A DNA stretch of 64,000 bases from Mycobacterium sp. ITM-2016-00318 (lineage in GTDB: Bacteria; Actinomycetota; Actinomycetes; Mycobacteriales; Mycobacteriaceae), in contig NZ_CP134400.1 of assembly GCF_002968285.2 (NCBI RefSeq), positions 310,001-374,000 of the forward strand, written 5' to 3'. Below, one piece after another: positions 26,874-35,276 of this stretch (its first letter is position 1; each line of letters opens with the position of its first letter). The notes under the pieces are model-generated. The model was not told where the DNA came from and did no database searches. It saw only the letters and a program-made list of their open reading frames with translations. The position numbers and the translations under genes are program-made.

Positions 26874-27144
26874 ATGATGGGTGGCACCATCATCTGGACC
26901 AGCCCGACCGGACACACCTACGCCACCCACCCGGGCAGCCTGCACCTGTTCCCCCAGCTGTGCCAACCGACCCGCCACATTGTGGACCGGCGACCCACCC
27001 ACCACCCAACACACCTTCGGGCGCGCGGTGATGATGCCCAAACGCCGCCACACACGCGCCCACAACACTGCCAAAGCCAAAGCAGCAGAACGCAAACTCA
27101 ACGACCCCCACGTCGCCGAACGCAACAAACCCCCACCGTTCTAG
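26874..27144 (+). pseudogene. C-terminal fragment of a DUF222-HNH gene with frameshift
   Basis: Frame one reads GGTIIWTSPTGHTYATHPGS and LHLFPQLCQPT; after a one-base shift near 26975 another frame reads ATLWTGDPPTTQHTFGRAV, MMPKRRHTRAHNTAKAKAAE and ends RNKPPPF. Both parts match the last ~90 residues of the intact gene at 22591-24123, and the final ~80 bases are nearly identical in DNA. The DUF222 and HNH parts are absent. The fragment lies beyond the cyclase pair, so the pair is bracketed by HNH sequence. Confidence 0.85.
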
Positions 27145-27145
27145 C

Positions 27146-27435
27146 TCAGCAGAGCAGCATCCGCAGAGGATTCTTGTAGTACACGTCGAGTTCGGCGACC
27201 AGTGCACCACGCACAGTGAACATTTCGGTCATACCCATCTCGACGCTCTGACCCGACGCGCGCGACGTGAATGTCAGACGGTAGGAAACTTTGTGCGCCA
27301 ACGTAATCGCCACTGTAGGGGACATCCCCCCGCGGCGTGAACAACGAAGTCGTCGTGCAGCAGGCTCCACGCGTCCTGCAGCCGTCCTTCGCCGAACGCG
27401 ACGACGAACTGTTCGACGACCGCCCGCGGCTCCAC
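27146..27435 (-). pseudogene. SnoaL-like protein with internal deletion and frameshifts
   Basis: GTG at 27435 opens a frame reading EPRAVVEQFVVAFGEGRLQD and AWSLLHDDFVVHAAGG. The sense then moves to VPYSGDYVGAQ in a second frame and VSYRLTFTSRASGQSVEMG, MTEMFTVRGALVAELDVYYK in a third. Between GAQ and VSYRL about 40 residues of a normal SnoaL/NTF2-like protein are missing. Stop TGA/TAG near 27146. Its start is 2 bases after the stop of the Rv0307c-like gene, so it was the second gene of that unit. Confidence 0.75.
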
Positions 27436-27437
27436 TG

Positions 27438-27920
27438 TCAGCCCCCGGGTGGCACGCCGACCGCCCGGAGGACGTACTCGGGGGGCACCTCGAACGCGAG
27501 CGAGCGACGGGGCAGCCGCATCAGGACGTCTTCACCGATGTCGGTTTTGTAGTTCAGCGAGAGACGACCGTCGAACTTCGGGTCGACCTCGCCGATGTCG
27601 ACTTCGATGTGCAGACCGCTATCGGAGATGTCGGCCTTCGCCGGGCCGGTCTGCTCCGCGTCCCACCGTTGGTCGATGGTGCGGCCGGCGAGTTTCGGCA
27701 CCGACGACAGGGTGGCCAGCACGCGTTGCGAGGAAATCGCCAGCGAGCCGACGTAGCTCGCGATGTTGGCGTTCGCCCTCTTGCCGGGCACCGATCCACT
27801 GAAGCGCCGGGTCACCGGAACGTACTCGACCAGGTAGATGATGCCTTCGGCGTCGACCTGGTTGCGCAGGTCATCGGGCAAGCCGCCGATGCGCATCAGC
27901 TTGCGCAGGAAAACAGCCAT
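27438..27920 (-). CDS. Conserved protein, Rv0307c-like, unknown function
   Basis: 160 residues from ATG at 27920 (MAVFLRKLMRIGGLPDD). Predicted mainly beta: YLVEYVPVTRRFSGSVPGKR, LATLSSVPKLAGRTIDQRW, then DSGLHIEVDIGEVDPKFDGR and LSLNYKTDIGEDVLMRLP. No catalytic motif or signal peptide is seen. It is divergent from the PAP2 gene, as Rv0307c is from Rv0308. A structural or binding role is all that can be guessed. The gene downstream (SnoaL-like) is broken. Confidence 0.75.
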   Translation of the reverse strand: MAVFLRKLMRIGGLPDDLRNQVDAEGIIYLVEYVPVTRRFSGSVPGKRANANIASYVGSLAISSQRVLATLSSVPKLAGRTIDQRWDAEQTGPAKADISDSGLHIEVDIGEVDPKFDGRLSLNYKTDIGEDVLMRLPRRSLAFEVPPEYVLRAVGVPPGG

Positions 27921-27956
27921 ACCAGCACCGTAGCCGCCGCGTGGTACTCGTTGGGG

Positions 27957-28628
27957 GTGGCACCGCGGAAGGGATGGCTGATCGGCTCCGCGGCATGTGC
28001 GCTGGCGCTGTACGTGCTGCTGTGGGTCGGCTTCGTTGCGCAGTGGCCGTGGATCGATGCCCTGGACCGCTTCGCCCTCGAGCCCCTTCACGACTTCGGA
28101 GTCGACCGCCCCGGCTGGGTCGCCCGGTGGGACGTTCTGTGCACGGTCCTCGGGCCGATTGCGTTCCGGCTCGTCACCCTCCTCGTGATCGCCTTTGCCC
28201 TGCTGCGACGCAACCTACGGACGGCGCTGTTCCTCGTCATCAGCATCGAGCTCAGCGGGTTGATCACCGAAGCAGCCAAGGCGGCCGCGAACCGGTCGCG
28301 ACCGATCGAGGCGTTCGTGCCCGGATGGGGATTGTCGTTCCCCTCGGGGCACGCGCTGGGACTGATGGTTGCCGTTCCTGCGCTCCTGATGATCGCGCTG
28401 CCCCTCGTACGCAGGCCGACGCGCGTCTTACTCATCGTCACCGGCGTCGTTGTGGTGGCGGTGATCGGCGCCGGACGCGTCGTGCTCAACGTGCATCACC
28501 CCTCCGACGTGCTGGCCGGTTGGGCGCTGGGTTACGTGTGGTTGGTGGTGTGCGTGCTTTCGGTGCCGCCCGTCGCACCGATCACGGAAGCGGACGAAAT
28601 ACCGGCAGCGCCCGGTACTTCACGTTGA
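27957..28628 (+). CDS. PAP2-family membrane phosphatase (Rv0308-like)
   Basis: 223 residues from GTG at 27957; TTG at 27951 is possible. Five to six membrane segments and all three PAP2 motifs: KAAANRSRP (K-x6-RP), PSGH in LSFPSGHALGL, and GRVVLNVHHPSDVLAG (R-x5-H-x3-D). Dephosphorylates lipid phosphates such as phosphatidate or polyprenyl diphosphate at the outer face of the membrane; the substrate is not fixed by sequence. Its 3' end overlaps by 47 bases the convergent PAP2-DGK gene, an unusually long overlap. Confidence 0.87.
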   Translation: MAPRKGWLIGSAACALALYVLLWVGFVAQWPWIDALDRFALEPLHDFGVDRPGWVARWDVLCTVLGPIAFRLVTLLVIAFALLRRNLRTALFLVISIELSGLITEAAKAAANRSRPIEAFVPGWGLSFPSGHALGLMVAVPALLMIALPLVRRPTRVLLIVTGVVVVAVIGAGRVVLNVHHPSDVLAGWALGYVWLVVCVLSVPPVAPITEADEIPAAPGTSR

Positions 28629-30075
28629 ACCTGGCCTCGTCGCACGCGGTGCCGATCTCGCCGTCGTGCGCCAACTCAGTGCACCCGTCCACGGCGGTGA
28701 ATGCGAACTCGGGAACCCGCATCTCGTGGTAGAGCGGGCTGCGGGTGAGTCGACCAAGGGCGAGCGCGCCGACGATGCGCAGAGTGCTGAACCTTTTGCC
28801 GGTTTCCAGGATGCGAACGTCCATCAGGCCGTCGTCCATCCGTGTGCGTCGTGACGGCGCGAAGCCAGACGGCAGGTATGTCGAATTGCCGAGGAAGAAC
28901 AGCGACGTCTGCAGCGTCTTGTTGTCGTAGGAGATTCTCACGGGCTCGTCACGGCGCAGGGTATGGAACATCGCGTAGAGGCCTGCGAGCGGCTTGCCGA
29001 TCTTGTGCTCCAGCTTCTCGCGTGTCTGCACGAACCGCGGATAGGCGCCGATGCTGGCCGTGTTGACGACGATGTGGTCGTCGTTGAGGCACACCAGGTC
29101 GACACACGACACGTCGCCGCGTCGGATCGCCTCGACCGTCTTGGCCACACTGTCGCAGCCGATGTCCTTGGCGAAGTGGTTGAAGGTGCCGCCCGGGAAG
29201 ACCGCAAGTGGAATCTTGTGCTCGACGGCGATGCCTGCCGCGCACGCTACGGTGCCGTCGCCGCCGCCGACGGCGAGTACCTCGGTGCGTTCGGCTGCTT
29301 CCCGCAACGCCTCCTCGATGTCGTCGTCGTCGCCGAGCTCGATGATTTCGGCTTTGGGCAGGGCTTCGCGCACTTCGTCGACGACGCGCGCCCCCGTCCC
29401 GCTGCCCGACGCCGGGTTGATCACCAGCACGACGCCCGCTCCGGTGGGTCGCGGCAGCGTGGTGACACGCAGGGGATCGGCGGTGGGGATCTTGGTAGGC
29501 GTGACGGGTGGCACGATCCGGCCGCCGAGCACAGCGATACCTGCTCCTATTCCGAAGCCCGCGAAGACGTCGCCTGGGTAGTGCGCGCCGACGGCGATGC
29601 GCGACAGGCCGACCAGGCCTGCGAGCAGGGCCAGGCCCAAGCCGACCGGAGGGTTCTCGAGTCCGACCCCCACTGCGAATGCGGCGGCGCTCGCCGAGTG
29701 CCCGGACGGCAGAGAATTGGACGTCGGGAAGCGCCTGCTCTGCCGCGCCAAGGGCACCAGGATGCGGCTGGGCCGCGGCCGCTTCCACACTCGCTTCGCG
29801 AATTGGTTGGTCACCAGGCTGGTCATGCCGAGGCTCACGACCCCGCGCATGGCGCCCCGGGCGGACGCCTTGTGTCGCGTCGCGATGAGCCCGGCGGCGA
29901 TGACGAACCACAGCTTTGAGTGATCGGCAGCCCGGCTCAGACGCGGCATGCTTGAGTCGAGCAGCGGGCTGGGCGACTCGGCGACCGCCTCGAAGACCTC
30001 GCGGTCGAGGGTGCCGAGGCCCTGACCGATCTGGGTCAGGCCGCGCAGCCCCTCTAGGTTTCGACGGAATAGCAT
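28582..30075 (-). CDS. Bifunctional PAP2 phosphatase / diacylglycerol kinase-type lipid kinase
   Basis: 497 residues. Residues 1-200 are a PAP2 domain (KRVWKRPRPSR, SLPSGHSASAAAF near 123, SRIAVGAHYPGDVFAGF). Residues ~215-497 are a DAGK catalytic domain: VLVINPASGSG, AVGGGDGTVACAAG near 268, AVFPGGTFNHFAKDIG, then LFFLGNSTYLPSGFAPSRRT. The kinase would phosphorylate a lipid such as diacylglycerol or an isoprenoid alcohol, and the phosphatase would reverse this on a related substrate. Fusions of this kind exist in mycobacteria. The gene separates Rv0308- and Rv0309-like genes. Confidence 0.87.
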   Translation of the reverse strand: MLFRRNLEGLRGLTQIGQGLGTLDREVFEAVAESPSPLLDSSMPRLSRAADHSKLWFVIAAGLIATRHKASARGAMRGVVSLGMTSLVTNQFAKRVWKRPRPSRILVPLARQSRRFPTSNSLPSGHSASAAAFAVGVGLENPPVGLGLALLAGLVGLSRIAVGAHYPGDVFAGFGIGAGIAVLGGRIVPPVTPTKIPTADPLRVTTLPRPTGAGVVLVINPASGSGTGARVVDEVREALPKAEIIELGDDDDIEEALREAAERTEVLAVGGGDGTVACAAGIAVEHKIPLAVFPGGTFNHFAKDIGCDSVAKTVEAIRRGDVSCVDLVCLNDDHIVVNTASIGAYPRFVQTREKLEHKIGKPLAGLYAMFHTLRRDEPVRISYDNKTLQTSLFFLGNSTYLPSGFAPSRRTRMDDGLMDVRILETGKRFSTLRIVGALALGRLTRSPLYHEMRVPEFAFTAVDGCTELAHDGEIGTACDEARFNVKYRALPVFRPLP

Positions 30076-30164
30076 GACGCCTACCTATCCGTAGTGGACA
30101 GATGCCAAACCTTTGCGGCCGCGAGCTACCGGGCGACGACCTGATCGTGTGCGACCATGGGCGC

Positions 30165-30833
30165 GTGCGCCGATCGCTGCTCGTGCTGATCGCAACGCTG
30201 TCCCTTGGGGTGGCGGCGGTGAGCTCGCCGGTGAGCCGGGCCGATTACACGCCGTGGTTCGCCCCGAAGGTGGGTAATGCGACACAGGTCATCTCCGTCG
30301 TGGGAGCCGGTGGTTCGTCGGCGAAGATCGACGTCTTTCAACGCACCACAGCCGGCTGGCAGGCGGTGAAAACCGGTATTCCCGCGTTCGTCGGCTCGAA
30401 CGGCATGGCCCCACAGACTCACGACGGCCAGGCGAAGACCCCGATGGGCATCTTCACCCTCGATTTCGCATTCGGCACCGCGCCGAACCCCGGCGGCGGA
30501 CTGCAATACGTCCAGGTCGGTTCCAACCACTGGTGGGACGGCGACATGAAAAGCCCGACCTACAACACCATGCAGGTGTGCGAGAAGGCGCAGTGTCCGT
30601 TCAACACCGATCCGGCCAGTGGCACCGAGAACCTCGACATCCCGCAGTACGTGCATGCCGTGGTGATGGGTGTCAACAAGCAGCGCGTCCCTGGCAATGG
30701 CGGCGCGTTCTTCCTGCACGCCACCGACGGGGGACCGACCGCGGGTTGTGTCGCGATCGACGACGGCACCCTCGTCGAAATCATGCGCTGGCTGCAGCCG
30801 GGCGCGCTCATCGCCGTCACCCAGAACGCTTAA
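30165..30833 (+). CDS. Exported L,D-transpeptidase-like (YkuD-type) protein, Rv0309-like
   Basis: 222 residues from GTG at 30165, chosen because it opens directly onto the signal peptide (RRSLLVLIATLSLGVAAVSS, cleavage near SRA-DYTP). The catalytic YkuD motif is HATDGGPTAGCVAIDDG, with His near 185 and Cys near 195, and an earlier THDGQAKTPMGIF strand. The length (Rv0309 is 218) and single-domain form differ from the Ig-domain L,D-transpeptidases. Expected to act on peptidoglycan peptides in the periplasm, though this subfamily (peptidase-like) lacks proof of crosslinking. Its stop overlaps that of the next gene by four bases. Confidence 0.82.
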   Translation: MRRSLLVLIATLSLGVAAVSSPVSRADYTPWFAPKVGNATQVISVVGAGGSSAKIDVFQRTTAGWQAVKTGIPAFVGSNGMAPQTHDGQAKTPMGIFTLDFAFGTAPNPGGGLQYVQVGSNHWWDGDMKSPTYNTMQVCEKAQCPFNTDPASGTENLDIPQYVHAVVMGVNKQRVPGNGGAFFLHATDGGPTAGCVAIDDGTLVEIMRWLQPGALIAVTQNA

Positions 30834-31291
30834 ATATTCAGCGCCTCACCGGGTGTCACTTTGAAGTTGGTGATGGACTCGGTGGACATGTTGACCTCGT
30901 ACGTGCGCTGGTACCCGGTCGCGCTGATCCGCCAGCCGTCGGCGGTACGCCGATAGCGGTCGTGGTAGAACGCGGCGCCGTAGAGCATGAAGTTGAAATC
31001 GGGAACTATCACCCGGTCCTGGAGGTACCAGGTGCCGGTGGCGTCATCGCCCTCGACGTCGATCTCGGGATGTGTCACCCGGTGCTCGGTCAGCACATTC
31101 GCGGGCATCGACGTGCGCATGAACTCGACGAGCGAGTCGCGATCGGTGAAGTGGTGTTCCTCGCCGAGCGAGCTCCCGTAGTCGCCGACGATGTCCTCGG
31201 TGAGCGTGTCCGCGAACTCGTCCCAGCGCTTGGTGTCCAGCGCACGCAGGTACCGGTACTTCACCCGCATGATCTCGTCGATATCGCCCAT
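30830..31291 (-). CDS. SnoaL/NTF2-like protein (Rv0310c-like)
   Basis: 153 residues from ATG at 31291. N-terminal helix DEIMRVKYRYLRALDTKRWD, then EFADTLTEDIVGDYG, and strands ATGTWYLQDRVIVPDFNFML and TADGWRISATGYQRTYEV: the SnoaL_4 fold of small polyketide cyclases, dehydratases and isomerases. Asp/His residues in the pocket region are present (EHRVTHPEIDVEG), but no reaction can be named. It is 10 bases downstream of the FAD-Rieske gene and may be co-transcribed. Position matches Rv0310c. Confidence 0.82.
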   Translation of the reverse strand: MGDIDEIMRVKYRYLRALDTKRWDEFADTLTEDIVGDYGSSLGEEHHFTDRDSLVEFMRTSMPANVLTEHRVTHPEIDVEGDDATGTWYLQDRVIVPDFNFMLYGAAFYHDRYRRTADGWRISATGYQRTYEVNMSTESITNFKVTPGEALNI

Positions 31292-31301
31292 GCCGGGGAT
31301 A

Positions 31302-32807
31302 CTACTGAGCGGCAGTCAGATCCCTGGTCGCAGGACCTTCCAGCAGCTTGCCGTTCGGTGCGAACCTCGAGCCGTGCAATGGGCACTCCCACGATTCGTC
31401 GGCGTCGTTCCAGTTCACGATGCCGCCGAGATGTGGACACACCGGCGACACCCTGTGCTCCACACCGTCCACGACCGCGCGCCCCTCGAGTTGCCATGGC
31501 GGTCCGCTGACGACGCCACCCTCCTCGGGTGTGCGACTGAGGGTGCGGGTCACCGGTGTGATCCATCCCCTGGCGAGGTACAGGCCTACCTCGGCGTTCA
31601 GCTGCATGGCTTTCGGAATCCCCGAGAGCTCGTGAGGACTCCAGCTGGCGAACGCCTCGGCCCAGTCCATCCGGCCGCCGAGGATGCGGCTCGCCAGCGC
31701 GAGCGCCGCCGCCGACCCGTTCGTCATGCCCCACTTGTCGAAACCCGTCGCGACGAAGATCTTGTCGTTGCCCGGCAATATCGGTCCGACGTAGGGCAGC
31801 TCGTCGATCGGCGAATAGTCCTGCGCCGACCAGTAATGCGTCTGCATCGCGCCCGGATAGTGCTTCTTGGCCCATGCGTCGAGCTCCTGCACCGAAGAGG
31901 CCGGATGCTTCTCGTGGCCGACCGGATGTCCTGCGCCGCCCACGATCAGACGCTGGCCCTCGTTCGTCGGCGCATACCGGACAGACCGCGTCGGGGAATC
32001 GGCGGAGATGTACATGCCGCTGGTGATGTCACCGGGCACCCGGTAGGCCATGCAGTAGGACCGGCTCGGCTTGAGACGCGCGAAGAACCCGCCGCGGTCG
32101 AGGATGGGAATGCCGGTGGCCAGCACGCATTGGTCCGCCTTGACGATGAACTCATCGCCGTCGGTCGTGCGCACGTGCATCGCCAGCTTGTCGCCCTCGC
32201 CCGAAACCTTCTGCACCCGAACGCCTTGCGCAAGGCGTCCGCCACGCTCGTCGAGCTCGACGATCAGGCTGTCCAACAACGGCATCGGATCGAACTGCGC
32301 CTGGTCGGGCATGCGGACGCCGCCGCTGAAGGGGAACGGGACGTTGGCGTCCTCGACCCACTCCACGGGTAGGCCCGCCGCTTCGCACGCCTCGAGTTCG
32401 GCCCGTGCCGACGCGATGCCCTGCTCGGACTGCGCATAGGTGAAGGCGTCCTCGCGCTGCACCGAGATGCCGTGCGACTCGCAGTGGCCGATGAGCCAAT
32501 CCTGACCCTCGCGGTTGCCCTCGACGTACTGCTGAGCGCGTTTCACGTTGTGTTTGGCGAGTATCTTCGACATCTTGCTGCCCTGCAGCAGGCTGATCTT
32601 GGCCGTCGTGTTGCCGGTTGCGCCCGCGCCGGGCGTCAGCGCTTCGAGCACGATGACGCTTCTGCCTGCCCGCGCCAGCAGAACGGCCGTGATCAGCCCG
32701 GTGATCCCCGCGCCGACCACCACGATGTCGGCCTGGCGGTCGGCCTCCGGCAAAGCGCTCGGCGGCGATGCTTGGTTCGCCCGGTCGGCCAGCCACAACG
32801 AAGTCAT
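31302..32807 (-). CDS. FAD-dependent oxidoreductase with C-terminal Rieske [2Fe-2S] domain
   Basis: 501 residues from ATG at 32807. N-terminal Rossmann loop DIVVVGAGITGLITAVLLAR and the DAO-family body, with VATGFDKWGMTNG near the flavin site. The C-terminal ~90 residues form a Rieske domain: CPHLGG near 456 and CPLHGS near 475 supply two Cys and two His ligands. Proteins of this layout (DadA-type plus Rieske) oxidise amines or thiol compounds; the substrate is unknown. No signal peptide is seen. It occupies the place of Rv0311 in the M. tuberculosis order, so it is a species-specific insertion or replacement. Confidence 0.87.
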   Translation of the reverse strand: MTSLWLADRANQASPPSALPEADRQADIVVVGAGITGLITAVLLARAGRSVIVLEALTPGAGATGNTTAKISLLQGSKMSKILAKHNVKRAQQYVEGNREGQDWLIGHCESHGISVQREDAFTYAQSEQGIASARAELEACEAAGLPVEWVEDANVPFPFSGGVRMPDQAQFDPMPLLDSLIVELDERGGRLAQGVRVQKVSGEGDKLAMHVRTTDGDEFIVKADQCVLATGIPILDRGGFFARLKPSRSYCMAYRVPGDITSGMYISADSPTRSVRYAPTNEGQRLIVGGAGHPVGHEKHPASSVQELDAWAKKHYPGAMQTHYWSAQDYSPIDELPYVGPILPGNDKIFVATGFDKWGMTNGSAAALALASRILGGRMDWAEAFASWSPHELSGIPKAMQLNAEVGLYLARGWITPVTRTLSRTPEEGGVVSGPPWQLEGRAVVDGVEHRVSPVCPHLGGIVNWNDADESWECPLHGSRFAPNGKLLEGPATRDLTAAQ

Positions 32808-32944
32808 GGCACTGGCAGTACCCTGCGTCACGGTGATGAAAACTCGAGCCACCAAAAGCATGCTGGCCGAACGTTGTTCAAACGGGCTGCATACGGAGTG
32901 TCTGAGCGGTATCGGCGCACAGCAGAGCTAGGGTGTGGGCCGTT

Positions 32945-34756
32945 ATGAGCGACCCCTTGGGGTTGTCGGTAGGGACAACGAACCTGGTCGCGGCGCGTGT
33001 CGGCAATCAACCTGTGACGCGCCGCTCGATGCTGACCCTCGCGAAGTCCGGCGGCACCATAAGCGGCTTCGTCGAACGCGTCGGCGATCGCGTCCCTCTG
33101 GTGACGCCCGATGGCACCAGCTATCGCGCAGAACAGCTACTGATGCAGGCCCTCGACGCGATGGTCGAGGTGGGCGGCGGACCGTCGCCGGACGTCGCGA
33201 TCGCGGTACCCGCGCACTGGAGTCCGACGACGATCTGGGCGTTCCGCAGCGCACTGGCCAGCAGCAGGCAGCTCTCGCGAAGCGGTGACCAGGTTCGCGT
33301 CGTCTCCGATGCCGTCGCCGCACTGACGGCCCTGCAGGCCAACCCGGGCATCGCCGCCGGCGGCGTGGTGGCACTGCTCGATTTCGGCGGAAGCGGCACG
33401 AGCATCACGCTGGCCGACGCCGCGGCCTCGTTCGCGCCGATCGGCGAAACCGTGCGCTACCCGGACTTCTCCGGAGACCTGATCGATCAGGCACTCCTGG
33501 CCCACGTGTTGGACAGCCTCGCCGACAAGGCCGACCCGGCGGGCACGACCGCGGTCGAGTCACTCACCAAGCTGCGCGCAGAGTGTCGGCGGGCCAAGGA
33601 GCGGCTTTCCGCCGACACGGCGACACAACTCGTCCTCGACCTTCCCGGCCACCGCGCCGACATCCGGCTGACCCGCGAGGAACTGCAAGAGCTGATTCAA
33701 CGCCCGCTCGACGGCGTCGTTGCCGCACTCGATGAGCTGACCGAGCGCAACGGCACATCGCCTGCGGGCCTCGCCGCGGTCGCGATCGTCGGCGGCGGCG
33801 CCAACATACCGCTTGTGACACAACGCCTTTCCGAGCACACCCAGCTTCCCGTGGTGACGACGCCTCAGCCCGCTCTCAATGCGGCCGTTGGCGCGGCGCT
33901 GTTCGCCGCGTTCGGGGCCGACGCCGATGCGCCGACCGGCGCCAACGCGGCGACCGCTCTCGGCGCTGAGGCGCCGACGGGCGCAGCGGCCGCCGCCACA
34001 GATCTGACTGCAGCGGGACCGGTCTATGACGGGCCCGGCCTGGATGCGCCGGGTTCGGCGACGTTCCGCGCCTTGGCGTGGTCGCAGGAGGAGGGCGGCG
34101 AGGAGCTAGTTCCCTACACCGGTGAAAACCCATATCTGGTAACGAATTCCGACGTTCGGCCGGTGATCGAGTACTCACCGGCGACGGGCAAGGTGGACTA
34201 CGTTGAGCCGCGCCGGCCGTGGCACCGCATGGCCGTGTTGGGAATCGGGATGGCGGCCGTCATCGCCATCGTCACCGTCGGTGGTGTGGCGTACGCACTG
34301 ACCAGCGCCACCGAGAGTACGAGGGCGACACAGGAGCCGAAGGCGGACCCGCCGAAGCCGCCGGAGCCCAAGCAGCCCCAGCTCGAGCCGCCCGCGCCAC
34401 CGAAGCAGGAAAACCCCGAACCGCCGCCGCCGGAGCCACCACCGCCACCGCCGCCGCCCGAAACGGTGACGATCACCAGCGAGGCGCCGCCTCCGCCCCA
34501 GACTCCGACCACCACGGTGCCCACGACCACGAGAACGACCACCACGACGTCGCCTACCACGACCACCACATCGCCGACAACGACGACCACGACACCGACA
34601 ACCACCACGACGACCAGTACGACTCCGCCGATGACGACGTCGTGGATCAACGTTCCCTTCGTGCCGGTGCCGGTCCCGATCCAGGTGCCCAATCAAGGAC
34701 CGCCACCGCCGCCTGCGTACCAGCCGCCCGTGTATCCGCAGGGTCCGTGGGGGTAG
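32945..34756 (+). CDS. Membrane-anchored Hsp70-like ATPase with Pro/Thr-rich outer tail (Rv0312-like)
   Basis: 603 residues from ATG at 32945. Residues 1-330 are an actin/Hsp70-like nucleotide-binding domain: LGLSVGTTNLVAARVG (phosphate 1), VVALLDFGGSGTSITLAD (phosphate 2), AVAIVGGGANIPLVTQRL (adenosine). No substrate-binding domain follows. A membrane helix at about 428-452 (MAVLGIGMAAVIAIVTVGGV) leads to an outer tail with EPPPPEPPPPPPPP and Thr-Thr-Thr runs. So the ATPase faces the cytoplasm and the tail the cell wall. Such proteins may couple ATP state to envelope events; this is inference. Rv0313-like gene follows. Confidence 0.85.
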   Translation: MSDPLGLSVGTTNLVAARVGNQPVTRRSMLTLAKSGGTISGFVERVGDRVPLVTPDGTSYRAEQLLMQALDAMVEVGGGPSPDVAIAVPAHWSPTTIWAFRSALASSRQLSRSGDQVRVVSDAVAALTALQANPGIAAGGVVALLDFGGSGTSITLADAAASFAPIGETVRYPDFSGDLIDQALLAHVLDSLADKADPAGTTAVESLTKLRAECRRAKERLSADTATQLVLDLPGHRADIRLTREELQELIQRPLDGVVAALDELTERNGTSPAGLAAVAIVGGGANIPLVTQRLSEHTQLPVVTTPQPALNAAVGAALFAAFGADADAPTGANAATALGAEAPTGAAAAATDLTAAGPVYDGPGLDAPGSATFRALAWSQEEGGEELVPYTGENPYLVTNSDVRPVIEYSPATGKVDYVEPRRPWHRMAVLGIGMAAVIAIVTVGGVAYALTSATESTRATQEPKADPPKPPEPKQPQLEPPAPPKQENPEPPPPEPPPPPPPPETVTITSEAPPPPQTPTTTVPTTTRTTTTTSPTTTTTSPTTTTTTPTTTTTTSTTPPMTTSWINVPFVPVPVPIQVPNQGPPPPPAYQPPVYPQGPWG

Positions 34757-34825
34757 CGACCTGTCGTATCGACGCGATGACCAGGGGAATCACTGGACTC
34801 TCGTGCGGAAGCGCACAATGGACGA

Positions 34826-35230
34826 ATGAGTAGCAATGGGCCGTTCGGCTTCGACCCGGACGACTTCGATCGAGTGATCCGTGAGGCCGGCGAGGGACTG
34901 CGCGATGCGATCGGCAAGGTCTTCGACATGACCGGCGAGCGCCAAGGGTGGAGCGTGCTCTTCGACGAGTTCTCCCGCCGCCAGCGACACGAGCCGGAAA
35001 CCACCGGCGAGACCGGCGACGGGGTGTGGTCGATCTACACCGTGGACGACGAGGGCAAGGCCCACGTCGAAGAGGTGTACGCCAGCGAACTCGACGCGCT
35101 GCGGGCGAACAAGAACAACACCGACCCGACGCGCAAGGTGCGCTTCCTCCCCTATGGGATCGCGGTCAGCGTCTTGGACCCGTCACCGGACATCGCCGAC
35201 GGGTCAGACGACACCGAACCGTCGGAATAG
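34826..35230 (+). CDS. Conserved protein, Rv0313-like, unknown function
   Basis: 134 residues from ATG at 34826 (MSSNGPFGFDPDDFDRVIRE). Acidic, with a helical start, then GVWSIYTVDDEGKAHVEEVY and a central segment RKVRFLPYGIAVSVLDP. No signal peptide, membrane helix or known domain. It follows the Hsp70-like gene by 69 bases on the same strand, the same pairing as Rv0312-Rv0313, so the products may work together. Function unknown. Confidence 0.8.
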   Translation: MSSNGPFGFDPDDFDRVIREAGEGLRDAIGKVFDMTGERQGWSVLFDEFSRRQRHEPETTGETGDGVWSIYTVDDEGKAHVEEVYASELDALRANKNNTDPTRKVRFLPYGIAVSVLDPSPDIADGSDDTEPSE

Positions 35231-35276
35231 TAACCAAAACGCGAAGCCGCACCCGTTCCCTTCCTACGATCGGGGA

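Noticed and set aside
34198..34692. Minus-strand frame reading as long Val and Gly runs
   Set aside because: It is the complement of the Thr/Pro-rich tail codons of the Hsp70-like gene.
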